Shown here one piece after another: positions 46,737 through 55,680 of a stretch of DNA of 64,000 nt. The notes under the pieces were generated by a model that was not told the DNA's origin, ran no database searches, and saw only the letters and a list, made by a program, of their open reading frames with translations. The stretch comes from an uncultured Lachnospiraceae bacterium. GTDB lineage: Bacteria > Bacillota > Clostridia > Lachnospirales > Lachnospiraceae. Both the position numbers and the translations under genes were made by a program. Each line of letters starts with the position of its first letter. The stretch's first letter is position 1. The stretch is taken from the NCBI GenBank assembly GCA_947243855.1, contig CAMXIK010000007.1:1-64000 (forward strand), read 5' to 3'.

Positions 46737-47538
46737 TACACAGCCGCCAGTCTCCGAGCGTCAGCAGAATTTCCTGCGCGCCCACCACAGACACCACCAC
46801 AGAATCACATGCGGAAGATTTCTTCTCCTCTTTTGCTTTCTCGGCTTCTGGGAGACCGCTTCCCGAATGGCATGGATTGACAGCTTCTTTTTCAGCAGTC
46901 CATCCGGTATCATACAGTATCTTGGGCAGATGCTCACAGACGGCTCCTTCTTTACCCACACCGGCATCACCCTGTTTGAGACCATCGCCAGTTTTGTTTT
47001 GGTCACCGTCCTAAGTCTTGTCAGCGCAACGCTCCTCTGGTATCAAAACAGCCTCTCCGAAATTCTGGAACCCTATCTTGTGGTTTTAAACGCCCTTCCG
47101 AAATCCGCCCTCGCCCCCCTGCTTATCGTGTGGCTGGGCACCGGAGCAAACACCATCATTGTGGCCGGTATTTCCGTTGCCGTCTTCGGTTCTATCATAA
47201 GCCTATACACCGGCTTTTGTCAGGTAGACCCGGAAATGTGCAAACTGATCTACACACTGGGCGGCAGCCGGAAGGATGCGCTTGCCAAAGTAATCCTGCC
47301 AAGCTCCGTTCCCCTTATTTTAAGCAGCATGAAGGTCAACATCGGCTTATCTCTGGTAGGTGTTATCATCGGTGAATTTCTGGCCGCAAGGAGAGGTCTC
47401 GGCTATCTGATCATCTACGGCTCGCAGGTATTCCAGCTTAACATGGTGATTACTTCCATTATTATCCTGTGCGCCATCGCCATGCTGTTTTATAAACTAA
47501 TTCAGAGTGCGGAGCATTATTACCGGAAAAAGGCATGA
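46717..47538 (+). CDS. ABC transporter permease, NitT/TauT type
   Basis: Permease of 273 aa with about six membrane segments after a polar, histidine-rich N-terminus (RAHHRHHHR). LNALPKSALAPLLIVWLGTG and the EAA-like loop YTLGGSRKDALAKVILPSSVPLI are typical of SsuC/TauC permeases. It partners the ATPase just upstream. A strong terminator follows at once, so no third gene belongs to the unit. Confidence 0.9.
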   Translation: MGKQRSNTQPPVSERQQNFLRAHHRHHHRITCGRFLLLFCFLGFWETASRMAWIDSFFFSSPSGIIQYLGQMLTDGSFFTHTGITLFETIASFVLVTVLSLVSATLLWYQNSLSEILEPYLVVLNALPKSALAPLLIVWLGTGANTIIVAGISVAVFGSIISLYTGFCQVDPEMCKLIYTLGGSRKDALAKVILPSSVPLILSSMKVNIGLSLVGVIIGEFLAARRGLGYLIIYGSQVFQLNMVITSIIILCAIAMLFYKLIQSAEHYYRKKA

Positions 47539-47548
47539 GAAATTGTAA

Positions 47549-47588
47549 AAAAGTGGAGACAGTCCGCCCATAAACTGTCTCCACTTTT
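47549..47588. terminator. Bidirectional terminator
   Basis: AAAAGTGGAGACAGT, 10-nt loop, ACTGTCTCCACTTTT. It lies between the convergent ABC permease and GtrII genes. Confidence 0.88.
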
Positions 47589-47629
47589 GATTTTCCTATT
47601 TCATTCTGCTCTATTTGTGGCTCAGTCCC

Positions 47630-49186
47630 TTATTCGACAAACTTCACCACAATCCCCTCATTCACCACCTTGATCGAGCCGTCGTCCGGATAGCAGTTCA
47701 TCGTCTTTATCTCCGGCAGCTGCCACCACTCCTCATCATTCACGTAAAAATCTGGCTCATAGCCAAGGTGATACCGTAAATATCGCTCCCACGCATAGTC
47801 GTTTACCAGACGTCTCTGATCATAATCAAATCCGTCAAAGGCAATCCCGTCAAACCAATCCGAATGAAAAAACGACTGATCTTCCGTCCAATACGGAAAT
47901 CCAAGCAGTACCACCGGATATTCATCCCGATACCCGTCTACGCTCTTAATCCGCGTCACCAATGTTTGATACCATGCGGTTGTCTGTTCCTGTACAAAAT
48001 TCATTTTTAAATAGGCCGCATTATCAATGGAGACATAGGCCGTGATAAAGAAAACCAGCACACAGCCAAGCGCATAGTTCCATGCTTTTATCCCTCGAGT
48101 AGCAGCGTCTTTCGTCTCCTGCTTTGCTTCCCGCCTTACCCGCTCCATCACGCACACCGGAAAGATAAAAACAAAAACCAGCGAATATACCATAAGGGTA
48201 TGAACGCGCAGACTATCCTCCGTCGAAAAGAAGTTAACCAGATAAGCCGCGATCGGAAAAAGCGCCGTAAGAAATAACGCCCACGCTTTCACAATTCTGG
48301 CGCGCTTCGATTGATACAAGCCAGCCAATACGCCTATGACCGTAAGCACAATCACTGCCTTTACTCCATGAGAGAGAAAGTGTGTGCCATTAATCCCGGT
48401 ATAACCCCCTCCCAAAAAGTCGTGATAAGTTCCCAACACTTTACCTGGCAGCTTCGCGATCTCATAGGTTCCATTCATTCCCTGATAGGAGGAAAGCTCC
48501 GTGTCCGTCAGCTTTAACGCCAACTGATTCACGATAAAATATAACGCAAGACCCCCTAAAAGAGTCCCAGCATAAAGAAACGCCTCTTTCATATGATCCG
48601 CAAAAGACCGTTCCGGATACTCTAATACATGATCGATCAGCAGCACTACGATCAAAGAAGCGCATACCGCCAAAGACGCCTGATAAATGCCCGTGCTTAA
48701 AGCCATCAAAAAAACAGCCGCGGCGCATCTTTTCGCAGTGTGCCGGCGCGACACCAGATAGACCGACAAGCTTATCAAAAAATAGGCGAAAAAATAAGGG
48801 GCCGCCGTAAACATAAACGCAAAGGTACTGGCAACAACCGGAAACGCCGCCATGATTCCCCCTGTCAAGATCATTCCCTTCCTGCTGTCAATGTGTAAAA
48901 TCTCGCACACAAGCACAGCGCTCATACCAATAAGAACAAGGGAAAGGCTGCCCATAAAAAGCGGCGTGGAGCACCATCCAAGGCCAGTGGCTCTGCTTAA
49001 CCAAGCTATGATCTCTAAGCCCCATCTGCCAAGATCCATCGTTGCTCCCAAGTTAAACAGCACATGAATGTCATCATGATAAGATATTTTATTCATCATC
49101 ATAAATCCATGTGCGAGCAATCCCACAAGCACTACTGTCAAAAATGCCAGTCTTTTGGAGAGAAACACTTTCTTCCATTCCTCCAT
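47630..49186 (-). CDS. GtrII-like membrane glucosyltransferase
   Basis: Polytopic protein of 518 aa with about ten hydrophobic segments and a soluble C-terminal domain (from about 400). Early acidic residues in SYHDDIHVLFN resemble the catalytic loop of GtrII glucosyltransferases, which add glucose from a lipid carrier to a surface polymer. I assign it to that family on overall layout plus this motif. Its acceptor is unknown. It lies downstream of nrdG with 18 nt between, though the link is probably only positional. Confidence 0.75.
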   Translation of the reverse strand: MEEWKKVFLSKRLAFLTVVLVGLLAHGFMMMNKISYHDDIHVLFNLGATMDLGRWGLEIIAWLSRATGLGWCSTPLFMGSLSLVLIGMSAVLVCEILHIDSRKGMILTGGIMAAFPVVASTFAFMFTAAPYFFAYFLISLSVYLVSRRHTAKRCAAAVFLMALSTGIYQASLAVCASLIVVLLIDHVLEYPERSFADHMKEAFLYAGTLLGGLALYFIVNQLALKLTDTELSSYQGMNGTYEIAKLPGKVLGTYHDFLGGGYTGINGTHFLSHGVKAVIVLTVIGVLAGLYQSKRARIVKAWALFLTALFPIAAYLVNFFSTEDSLRVHTLMVYSLVFVFIFPVCVMERVRREAKQETKDAATRGIKAWNYALGCVLVFFITAYVSIDNAAYLKMNFVQEQTTAWYQTLVTRIKSVDGYRDEYPVVLLGFPYWTEDQSFFHSDWFDGIAFDGFDYDQRRLVNDYAWERYLRYHLGYEPDFYVNDEEWWQLPEIKTMNCYPDDGSIKVVNEGIVVKFVE

Positions 49187-49204
49187 CTTGCATTTCCCTC
49201 CTTT

Positions 49205-49729
49205 TTATTCCGCTTCCCACAGCGCGGTCCTGCCCTGCTTAAGGGACTCCTGCACATCAATGATTCTCTGGTTTGACGATCCCCTAAATTGCAGGCTGAT
49301 ATCCTTCCTTGCCAGAATAAATTCCCCGTCCACAAGCACATCCAGATAAGAGAGAAACTCCCTCATCGGTTCCCACCGCACACAGAATCTTTCCAAAATA
49401 TCCTTTTCATACAAATACCCTGAATAACACCAGATATTTTTTTTAGGATATTTTTCTTTCACTGCACGCAGAAGCGGTAAAAGCGCCTCTCTGTTTCCCG
49501 GTTCAAGAGGCTCTCCCCCCAGCAGGGTCAATCCCTCGATATAGTCCGGCCCGAGCATTTCTAGGATTCTCTCTGCGGTATCCTCCGTAAAAGGTTCCCC
49601 ATACTGAAAATCCCAAGTCTCCTCGTTAAAGCAGCCCTCGCAGTGATGGGTGCAGCCGCTGACAAAGAGCGTCACCCGTACCCCCGGCCCGTTTGCAATA
49701 TCACAGTTTTTGATAACAGAATAATTCAT
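49205..49729 (-). CDS. nrdG: Anaerobic ribonucleotide reductase activase
   Basis: Radical SAM activase of 174 aa that installs the glycyl radical on NrdD. The cluster motif is CTHHCEGC (CxxxCxxC), and LTLLGGEPLEP is the usual SAM-binding GGEP. It overlaps the nrdD stop by 4 nt and is co-transcribed with it. Confidence 0.94.
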   Translation of the reverse strand: MNYSVIKNCDIANGPGVRVTLFVSGCTHHCEGCFNEETWDFQYGEPFTEDTAERILEMLGPDYIEGLTLLGGEPLEPGNREALLPLLRAVKEKYPKKNIWCYSGYLYEKDILERFCVRWEPMREFLSYLDVLVDGEFILARKDISLQFRGSSNQRIIDVQESLKQGRTALWEAE

Positions 49730-51888
49730 AAATGAAGAACTCTTTCTTTAATCTCCTGCGTGCGGCCCTGATTCCAGAACTGCGTCCCAATATAACCGCA
49801 GGTACGTCTGGCCACATTCATCTTATTCTGATCCGTGTTGCCGCAGTTGGGGCATTTCCAAACCAGTTTACCGTCCCCATTCTCCACAATCTGCATTTCC
49901 CCGTGGTAATCACAGGCTTGACAGTAATCGCTCTTGGTATTCAATTCCGCGTACATAATATTGTCGTAAATATACTGCATCACCGAAAGTACGGCATCCA
50001 GATTATTTTCCATATTAGGCACTTCCACATAGCTGATGGCCCCGCCGGGCGAAAGCTCTTGGAACTGCGCCTCGAATTTCAGCTTGTCAAAGGCGTTGAT
50101 TTCCTCCGTCACATGCACATGGTAGCTGTTAGTAATATAATTCTTATCCGTCACGCCCTCAATCACGCCGAAACGCTTCTGCAGACATTTCGAAAACTTA
50201 TAAGTGGTAGATTCCAACGGCGTACCATAGAGACTGAAATCAATATTCGTCTCCTCCCGCCATTCATGACAGGCGTTATTTAAATATTGCATCACTTTCA
50301 GGGCAAAAGGCGTTGCTTCCGGGTCCGTATGGCTCTTACCCGTCATATATCGGGTACACTCGCAAAGCCCCGCATAGCCAAGGGAAATCGTTGAATACCC
50401 TCCATAGAGGAGTTTGTCGATCTTCTCCCCTTTCTTAAGCCTTGCCAACGCCCCGTTCTGCCACAAAATCGGCGACACATCCGAGAGCGTTCCCTTCAAC
50501 CGGTTATGCCTCGCCATCAGCGCCCGTTTACACAGATCGAGACGCTCGTCCATAATTTCCCAGAACCGCTCCATATCCCGCCCGGAAGAACAGGCCACGT
50601 CCACCAAATTTAAGGTGACTACCCCCTGATTAAATCTGCCGTAGAACTTTGGCTGATCATTCTCGTCATGATAGACCGTAAGGAAGGAACGGCATCCCAT
50701 GCAGGTATAGCAGTTTCCGTCCTTTAACTGCTTCATGATTTTCTCAGAAATATAATCCGGCACCATACGCTTCGCCGTACACTCCGCCGCCAGCTTTGTC
50801 AAATACCAGTATTTTGTGCCCTCGCGGATGTTATCCTCCTCCAACACGTAAATCAGCTTCGGAAAAGCCGGCGTAATATAAACGCCCTTTTCATTCTTGA
50901 CACCGCGTATCCGCTGATTCAGCATCTCCTCTATGATCATCGCCAGATCGTCCCGAAGCCTGCCCTCCGGCACCTCGTCGATGTACATAAATACCGTAAT
51001 AAAAGGCGCCTGCCCGTTGGTGGTCATAAGGGTGATCACCTGATACTGGATAATCTGCACGCCTTGTTTGATCTCATCCTTCACACGCCGCTCAGCAATA
51101 TCATTGATCTGCTCGTCCGTAGCGGCAATGCCCATCTCCTTCATCTCTTCCCGCACCTTCCTGCGGAACTTTTCGCGGCTCACATTGACAAACGGAGCCA
51201 GATGGGAAAGGGTAATGCTCTGCCCGCCGTACTGACAGCTCGCAATCTGCGCAATACTCTGGGTCGCCACATTACAGGCAGTCGAAAAGCTTTTGGGGGT
51301 ATCAATCATAGTTTCGCTAATTACGGTGCCATTTTGCAGCATGTCCTCCAAATTGACCAGACAGCAGTTATGCATATGCTGGGCAAAATAATCCGCATCA
51401 TGAAAATGAATCACTCCCTGTTCATGGGCCTCCACAATGTCCGGCGCAAGCAGAAAACGCTTTGTGATATCTTTGCTCACTTCTCCCGCCATATAATCCC
51501 TCTGCACACTGTTGACCGTGGGATTTTTATTGGAATTTTCCTGCTTGACCTCCTCGTTATTGCACTCTAAAAGGCTTAAAATCTGTTCATCCGTAGAGTT
51601 TGATTTCCGGACAAGCGCCCTCTTATAGCGATACGTAATGTAATTTCTGGAAATGGTGTAAGCCCGGTATTTCATAAGCTGGTTTTCCACCATATCCTGA
51701 ATCTCTTCCACGCTGGGTGCCCTTCTCATCTCCCCGCAATGGTCGGCTACCACCGAAGCAATCTCGTCGATCTCCGTCTCCGACAGCCGATCTTCCTCCC
51801 TGACGCTGTTATTCGCCTTTTTGATCGCTGCAATAATCTTTTTCAGATCAAAATTGACCTCCACACCGCTTCTCTTAATAATTTTCAT
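49726..51888 (-). CDS. nrdD: Anaerobic (class III) ribonucleoside-triphosphate reductase
   Basis: Enzyme of 720 aa making dNTPs without oxygen. An N-terminal ATP-cone (IIKRSGVEVNFDLKKI, 1-90) gives allosteric control. The C-terminal zinc site is CQACDYHG plus WKCPNCGN, and the glycyl radical loop is RRTCGYIGTQFW. The start is ATG 51888. The promoter upstream carries two NrdR-like boxes, so it is probably repressed by NrdR when dATP is high. Confidence 0.96.
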   Translation of the reverse strand: MKIIKRSGVEVNFDLKKIIAAIKKANNSVREEDRLSETEIDEIASVVADHCGEMRRAPSVEEIQDMVENQLMKYRAYTISRNYITYRYKRALVRKSNSTDEQILSLLECNNEEVKQENSNKNPTVNSVQRDYMAGEVSKDITKRFLLAPDIVEAHEQGVIHFHDADYFAQHMHNCCLVNLEDMLQNGTVISETMIDTPKSFSTACNVATQSIAQIASCQYGGQSITLSHLAPFVNVSREKFRRKVREEMKEMGIAATDEQINDIAERRVKDEIKQGVQIIQYQVITLMTTNGQAPFITVFMYIDEVPEGRLRDDLAMIIEEMLNQRIRGVKNEKGVYITPAFPKLIYVLEEDNIREGTKYWYLTKLAAECTAKRMVPDYISEKIMKQLKDGNCYTCMGCRSFLTVYHDENDQPKFYGRFNQGVVTLNLVDVACSSGRDMERFWEIMDERLDLCKRALMARHNRLKGTLSDVSPILWQNGALARLKKGEKIDKLLYGGYSTISLGYAGLCECTRYMTGKSHTDPEATPFALKVMQYLNNACHEWREETNIDFSLYGTPLESTTYKFSKCLQKRFGVIEGVTDKNYITNSYHVHVTEEINAFDKLKFEAQFQELSPGGAISYVEVPNMENNLDAVLSVMQYIYDNIMYAELNTKSDYCQACDYHGEMQIVENGDGKLVWKCPNCGNTDQNKMNVARRTCGYIGTQFWNQGRTQEIKERVLHL

Positions 51889-51923
51889 TCAAATAACGCC
51901 CCCATATCCTCTTCTCTATCAAT

Positions 51924-51994
51924 ACACTACATCATGTATGTCAATCCAACGCTGCGCATACTACATATTGTATCACGTAAAGATATTATGTCAA
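51924..51994 (-). promoter_or_regulatory. nrdDG promoter with two NrdR-type boxes
   Basis: Minus strand TTGACA (51989-51994), 16 nt, TACAAT (51967-51972). ATACAATATGTAGTAT (51958-51973) overlaps the -10, and ATACATGATGTAGTGT (51924-51939) lies 34 bp away. Both match the ACAcwATATATwGTGT form of NrdR boxes, and paired boxes about three turns apart are the usual arrangement. Confidence 0.75.
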
Positions 51995-52095
51995 GTTGTT
52001 GTGGTATTTATTTTTAGAAAATCTTAAGAAAGATTTTTGATTGACTTAGTCGGTTTATATAATGGAATGTCTTTTCATTTTTCAAAAAAAATCTC

Positions 52096-52124
52096 TTGCC
52101 AAATGATCCGTTCCATCATATAAT
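52096..52124 (+). promoter_or_regulatory. Promoter of tRNA-Thr
   Basis: TTGCCA (52096-52101), 17-nt spacer, TATAAT (52119-52124), about 20 nt ahead of the tRNA. Confidence 0.82.
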
Positions 52125-52144
52125 AGTCATTGTTGTAGGATTAT

Positions 52145-52217
52145 GCTGGAATAGCGCAGTTGGTAGCGCAACTGATTCGTAATCAGTAGGTCGAGGGTTC
52201 GAGTCCCTTTTCCAGCT
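52145..52217 (+). tRNA. tRNA-Thr (anticodon CGT)
   Basis: Complete 73-nt cloverleaf without an encoded CCA. Acceptor GCTGGAA pairs with TTCCAGC; the D arm is GCGC/GCGC; the anticodon stem is ACTGA/TCAGT with loop TTCGTAA, giving anticodon CGT for ACG codons; the T arm is GAGGG-TTCGAGT-CCCTT. It has its own promoter and terminator. Confidence 0.95.
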
Positions 52218-52247
52218 TAAAAGGCTTCGCAGATGCGAAGCCTTTTT
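52217..52247 (+). terminator. Terminator of tRNA-Thr
   Basis: AAAAGGCTTCGCA and TGCGAAGCCTTTT form a near-perfect hairpin with a T-run. It also ends the convergent mscS transcript. Confidence 0.88.
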
Positions 52248-52260
52248 CCATATAACGCGC

Positions 52261-53151
52261 TTATCTCATATGCACATCCATCTGCGGAAAAGGAATGCCG
52301 ATCCCGGCTTCCTCCAGCGCATACTTCACCTTCTCGGTAAGACGCCACTTTGTTTCCCAGAACAACTCGTTCGTACTATAGCAGCGCAAATTCAAAACCA
52401 CGCTGCTGTCCCCCAGTTCCTCTACAAACACCAGCTTCTCCTGATCCTGTAAAACGCCGGGATCTTCCTCCAGCACTTTCAAGAGGACTTCCTTGGCCTT
52501 GCGGATATCCGCATCGTAAGAAATCCCCACCTTAATATTCATCCTGCGGTTGTCAACCGTACTCATATTCAAGATATTGCCGTTAGCAAGCGTCCCGTTC
52601 GGCACTACCACCATATGACGATCCGGCGTAATCAGTCTCGTATAAAAGAGCTGTACCTCTTCCACTGTTCCCTCATTACCCGCACTGTCCTTGATGTAAT
52701 CTCCGATCTTAAAAGGATGCAGGAGTAAAATCAGCACGCCCCCTGCAAAGTTGGAAAGGCTTCCCTGTACCGCCAGACCGATCGCCACGCCGGCAGACCC
52801 GACCAAAGCCACTACGCTGGTAGCATCCAGACCAAAGGAGGACGCAATCATGAAGAGCAGCAGCATATAGAGCACCGCCTTGACAAAAGAGTCCAAAAAA
52901 CGGCTCACGCCCACATCCACGCCACGTCTTTCAAAGGATTTTCTAAGAATCCTGCGAATCAGCTTGATCAGTTGTACGCCGACAAAGAACACCACTAGCG
53001 CCAAAAGCACTCTGACCCCCAACCGAATCAACGTATCCGGCAGTTCCTGCAAGTATCGCTCTACCAATCCCACTTGCAGCTCATCCGACGCAATGTATCC
53101 GATCTCCTCAATCTCCGCCTGTATTGCCTGTTCTTCCACGCTTTTCTCCAC
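52261..53151 (-). CDS. MscS-family mechanosensitive channel
   Basis: Channel protein of 296 aa that releases solutes on osmotic downshift. Three membrane helices lie between residues 40 and 155. The pore-lining TM3 reads VALVGSAGVAIGLAVQGSLSNFAGGVLILL, with the Ala/Gly packing of MscS. The beta domain (FKIGDYIKDSAGNEGTVEEV) and a cytoplasmic cage follow. Its start lies 44 nt inside the glgB tail. A later in-frame start is possible, since the first 25 residues are polar. Confidence 0.92.
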   Translation of the reverse strand: MEKSVEEQAIQAEIEEIGYIASDELQVGLVERYLQELPDTLIRLGVRVLLALVVFFVGVQLIKLIRRILRKSFERRGVDVGVSRFLDSFVKAVLYMLLLFMIASSFGLDATSVVALVGSAGVAIGLAVQGSLSNFAGGVLILLLHPFKIGDYIKDSAGNEGTVEEVQLFYTRLITPDRHMVVVPNGTLANGNILNMSTVDNRRMNIKVGISYDADIRKAKEVLLKVLEEDPGVLQDQEKLVFVEELGDSSVVLNLRCYSTNELFWETKWRLTEKVKYALEEAGIGIPFPQMDVHMR

Positions 53152-55654
53152 CCTCTGCCTTTTTCTTCGAAACAGCCCTTGATTTCTTTGTCAATTCCTG
53201 CAGCTTTTCTGCGGCTGCCTGCGCCTTCTTTTCCAAAAGTTCCGCCGCTTTCGCGCTCTCTTTTGCCTGCAGGGCCGCTTTCTTTGCCAGTTCCTTTGCC
53301 TCGGCCGCCGCTTTCTTTGCCTGTTCCTTCGCCTCCGCGGCTTCCTGCGCCGTGCGCTCCGCCTCTTCCTTCGCCAAGCGCCTCTCTTCCGCCTCTTTCG
53401 CCAGACGGCGTTCTTCCTCGCGTCTGCGCTCGATCTGTGCCTTCTCTTCCTTTGTATAAGGCGTATAAGAGAAAATACTGATACTCAAAGGCGCGCTCAC
53501 CATATCGATGGCGTAGGGTTTGCCATCCCACTCCGCCTCAATCGTATGACAAATATCCCGGTTCAGGATACCGCTTCCGCCATACGCCGGATCATCGGTG
53601 TTAAAGACCTCCTGATATTTTCCTTCACAAGGAACGCCCACACGAAACTCCTGCCTTGCATCGGCAAAATTCGCCACTACCACCAGCATATCGCCAACAT
53701 CGTCCGTTTTCCTAATATAAGACAACATACAAGCGTTCGGCGTAATACAGTTGATCCACTCAAAACCTTCCCATGAATTGTCTTTTCGGTAGAGTGCCGG
53801 GGAAGACGTATAGAACCGATTCAACGCCGCCACCATCTGGTTCAGCTTCTTGTGATCCTCATTCTCCAAAAGCTCCCATTCAACCGCACGTTTCTCATTA
53901 AATTCGTCGTATTCCCCAATATCCTGCCCCATAAACAGAAGTTTCTTGCCGGGATGGGTCATGTGGTAAGCAAAAGTCAGCCGCAGATTGGCAAACTGCT
54001 TCTCCCGTTCCCCGGGCATCCTGCCAAGGAGCGTACCCTTCCCATGCACCACTTCATCGTGGGATAGCACAAGCATAAATTTCTCGCTGTAGGCGTAAAT
54101 CATGCTGAAAGTCAAATCGTTATGTCTTCCCGACCGGAAGAAGGGATCTGTCGTAATATAGCCCAGATAATCGTTCATAAAGCCCATATTCCACTTTAAG
54201 TCAAAGCCGAGGCCGTCGTCGTCGAGCGCGCCCGTCACCTTCGGCCATGCCGTGGACTCCTCCGCAATCATGAGCACACCGGGATTTCTTTTCTTCATAA
54301 TAGAGTTTAAGTGCTTTAAAAGTTCTACCGCCTCCAGATTTTCATGACCGCCGTAGATATTAGCCACCCACTCCCCATCGTTTTTCCCATAATCCAGATA
54401 GAGCATAGAAGCCACCGCGTCAATGCGGATGCCGTCCGCGTGATACTTCTCCACCCAGTACAGAGCATTGGCAATCAAATAATTGCGCACCTGCGGACGA
54501 CCGTAATTATAGATCAGCGTTCCCCAATGCGGATGAAATCCTTGTCTGGGATCATGATGCTCGTAAAGACAAGTGCCGTCAAAGGAGGAAAGACCGTAAG
54601 TGTCTCTGGGAAAATGCGCGGGCACCCAGTCAAGAATCACACCGATTCCAGCCTTGTGCATTTCATCCATAAAATACATAAAATCCTCCGGCGTGCCATA
54701 ACGCGCGGTTGGCGCATAATAACCAATCACCTGATAGCCCCATGATTCGTCTAAGGGATGCTCCATCACCGGCATCAGTTCAATATGGGTATAGCCCATC
54801 TTCTTCACATAGTCGATCACCTTCGGCGCAAGCTCCCTGTAGGTATAAAATTCCCGGCCATCAGAAGGCTTCTCAAAGGAGCCTAAATAGACTTCATAAA
54901 CGCTCATAGGTTTATCTTCCGCCTGCAAGGCTGCACGTTCCTTCAGCCATTTGCCGTCCTTCCAAGCGAATCCGCTGATATCGCGAACCACAGAAGCGCT
55001 CTCCGGCCGAAGCTGTGCCCCGAAACCATACGGGTCCGCCTTCATAAATACCAGCCCGCTCTTCACCTTAATTTCATATTTATAACAGTCCCCCTCCTTC
55101 ACATCGGGGATGAAGATCTCAAATATACCGGAATCCCAAAGCCGCCTCATCTGATGGGTTCTGCCGTCCCAGCCGTTAAAATCCCCCACCACGCTGACGC
55201 GCAGGGCGTTAGGCGCCCAAACTGCAAAATAAGTTCCCGCTATTCCATCCACAACGCCCAGATGCGCGCCCAGAACATCATAAGCGTTATAATGAATGCC
55301 CGCCTCAAATTTCTCCGTATCCTTCTTCGTTATCTGCGGCGCAAAATTATAAGCGTCACGCACTTTCTTAAGGCTTCCGTTTTCGGCCTCCACCACATAT
55401 TCGTAGGCCGGAATCGTTTTCCCCGGCAAAAGCAGTGCAAAATAGCCCTCCTCGTCGGCTTCCTCCATCCGATAGCTCTTATCCCCCTCTAAAAGCTGGA
55501 GCCGCACGCTTTTCGCTCCGGGCTGGAACGTCTGCACCAGCACGGAACTTCCCGCCACATGCGCGCCCAGAATGTCATGGGGATGATCCGACTCCGAATA
55601 GACGATCTCCTCAATTTGCGCCCAGTTCATCAGCTTATATAATCTTTTATTCAT
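53108..55654 (-). CDS. glgB: 1,4-alpha-glucan branching enzyme with a coiled-coil tail
   Basis: Glycogen branching enzyme of 848 aa. CBM48-type modules fill the N-terminal 230 residues (GAHLGVVDGIAGTYFAVWAPNALRVSVVGDFNGWDGR). The GH13 barrel shows MPVMEHP, DGIRIDAVASMLY (nucleophile Asp), AEESTAWP (acid) and LSHDEVVHGKG. The normal enzyme ends near residue 735 (SISIFSYTPY). A further 113 residues form an Ala/Lys/Glu/Arg-rich tail (AKKAAAEAKELAKKAA) predicted as a long helix, ending in a glycine-rich tip that overlaps mscS by 44 nt. The tail is unusual for GlgB. Confidence 0.94.
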   Translation of the reverse strand: MNKRLYKLMNWAQIEEIVYSESDHPHDILGAHVAGSSVLVQTFQPGAKSVRLQLLEGDKSYRMEEADEEGYFALLLPGKTIPAYEYVVEAENGSLKKVRDAYNFAPQITKKDTEKFEAGIHYNAYDVLGAHLGVVDGIAGTYFAVWAPNALRVSVVGDFNGWDGRTHQMRRLWDSGIFEIFIPDVKEGDCYKYEIKVKSGLVFMKADPYGFGAQLRPESASVVRDISGFAWKDGKWLKERAALQAEDKPMSVYEVYLGSFEKPSDGREFYTYRELAPKVIDYVKKMGYTHIELMPVMEHPLDESWGYQVIGYYAPTARYGTPEDFMYFMDEMHKAGIGVILDWVPAHFPRDTYGLSSFDGTCLYEHHDPRQGFHPHWGTLIYNYGRPQVRNYLIANALYWVEKYHADGIRIDAVASMLYLDYGKNDGEWVANIYGGHENLEAVELLKHLNSIMKKRNPGVLMIAEESTAWPKVTGALDDDGLGFDLKWNMGFMNDYLGYITTDPFFRSGRHNDLTFSMIYAYSEKFMLVLSHDEVVHGKGTLLGRMPGEREKQFANLRLTFAYHMTHPGKKLLFMGQDIGEYDEFNEKRAVEWELLENEDHKKLNQMVAALNRFYTSSPALYRKDNSWEGFEWINCITPNACMLSYIRKTDDVGDMLVVVANFADARQEFRVGVPCEGKYQEVFNTDDPAYGGSGILNRDICHTIEAEWDGKPYAIDMVSAPLSISIFSYTPYTKEEKAQIERRREEERRLAKEAEERRLAKEEAERTAQEAAEAKEQAKKAAAEAKELAKKAALQAKESAKAAELLEKKAQAAAEKLQELTKKSRAVSKKKAEGGEKRGRTGNTGGD

Positions 55655-55680
55655 CCGCAGTTCCTCTGCCTTTCTATAAT

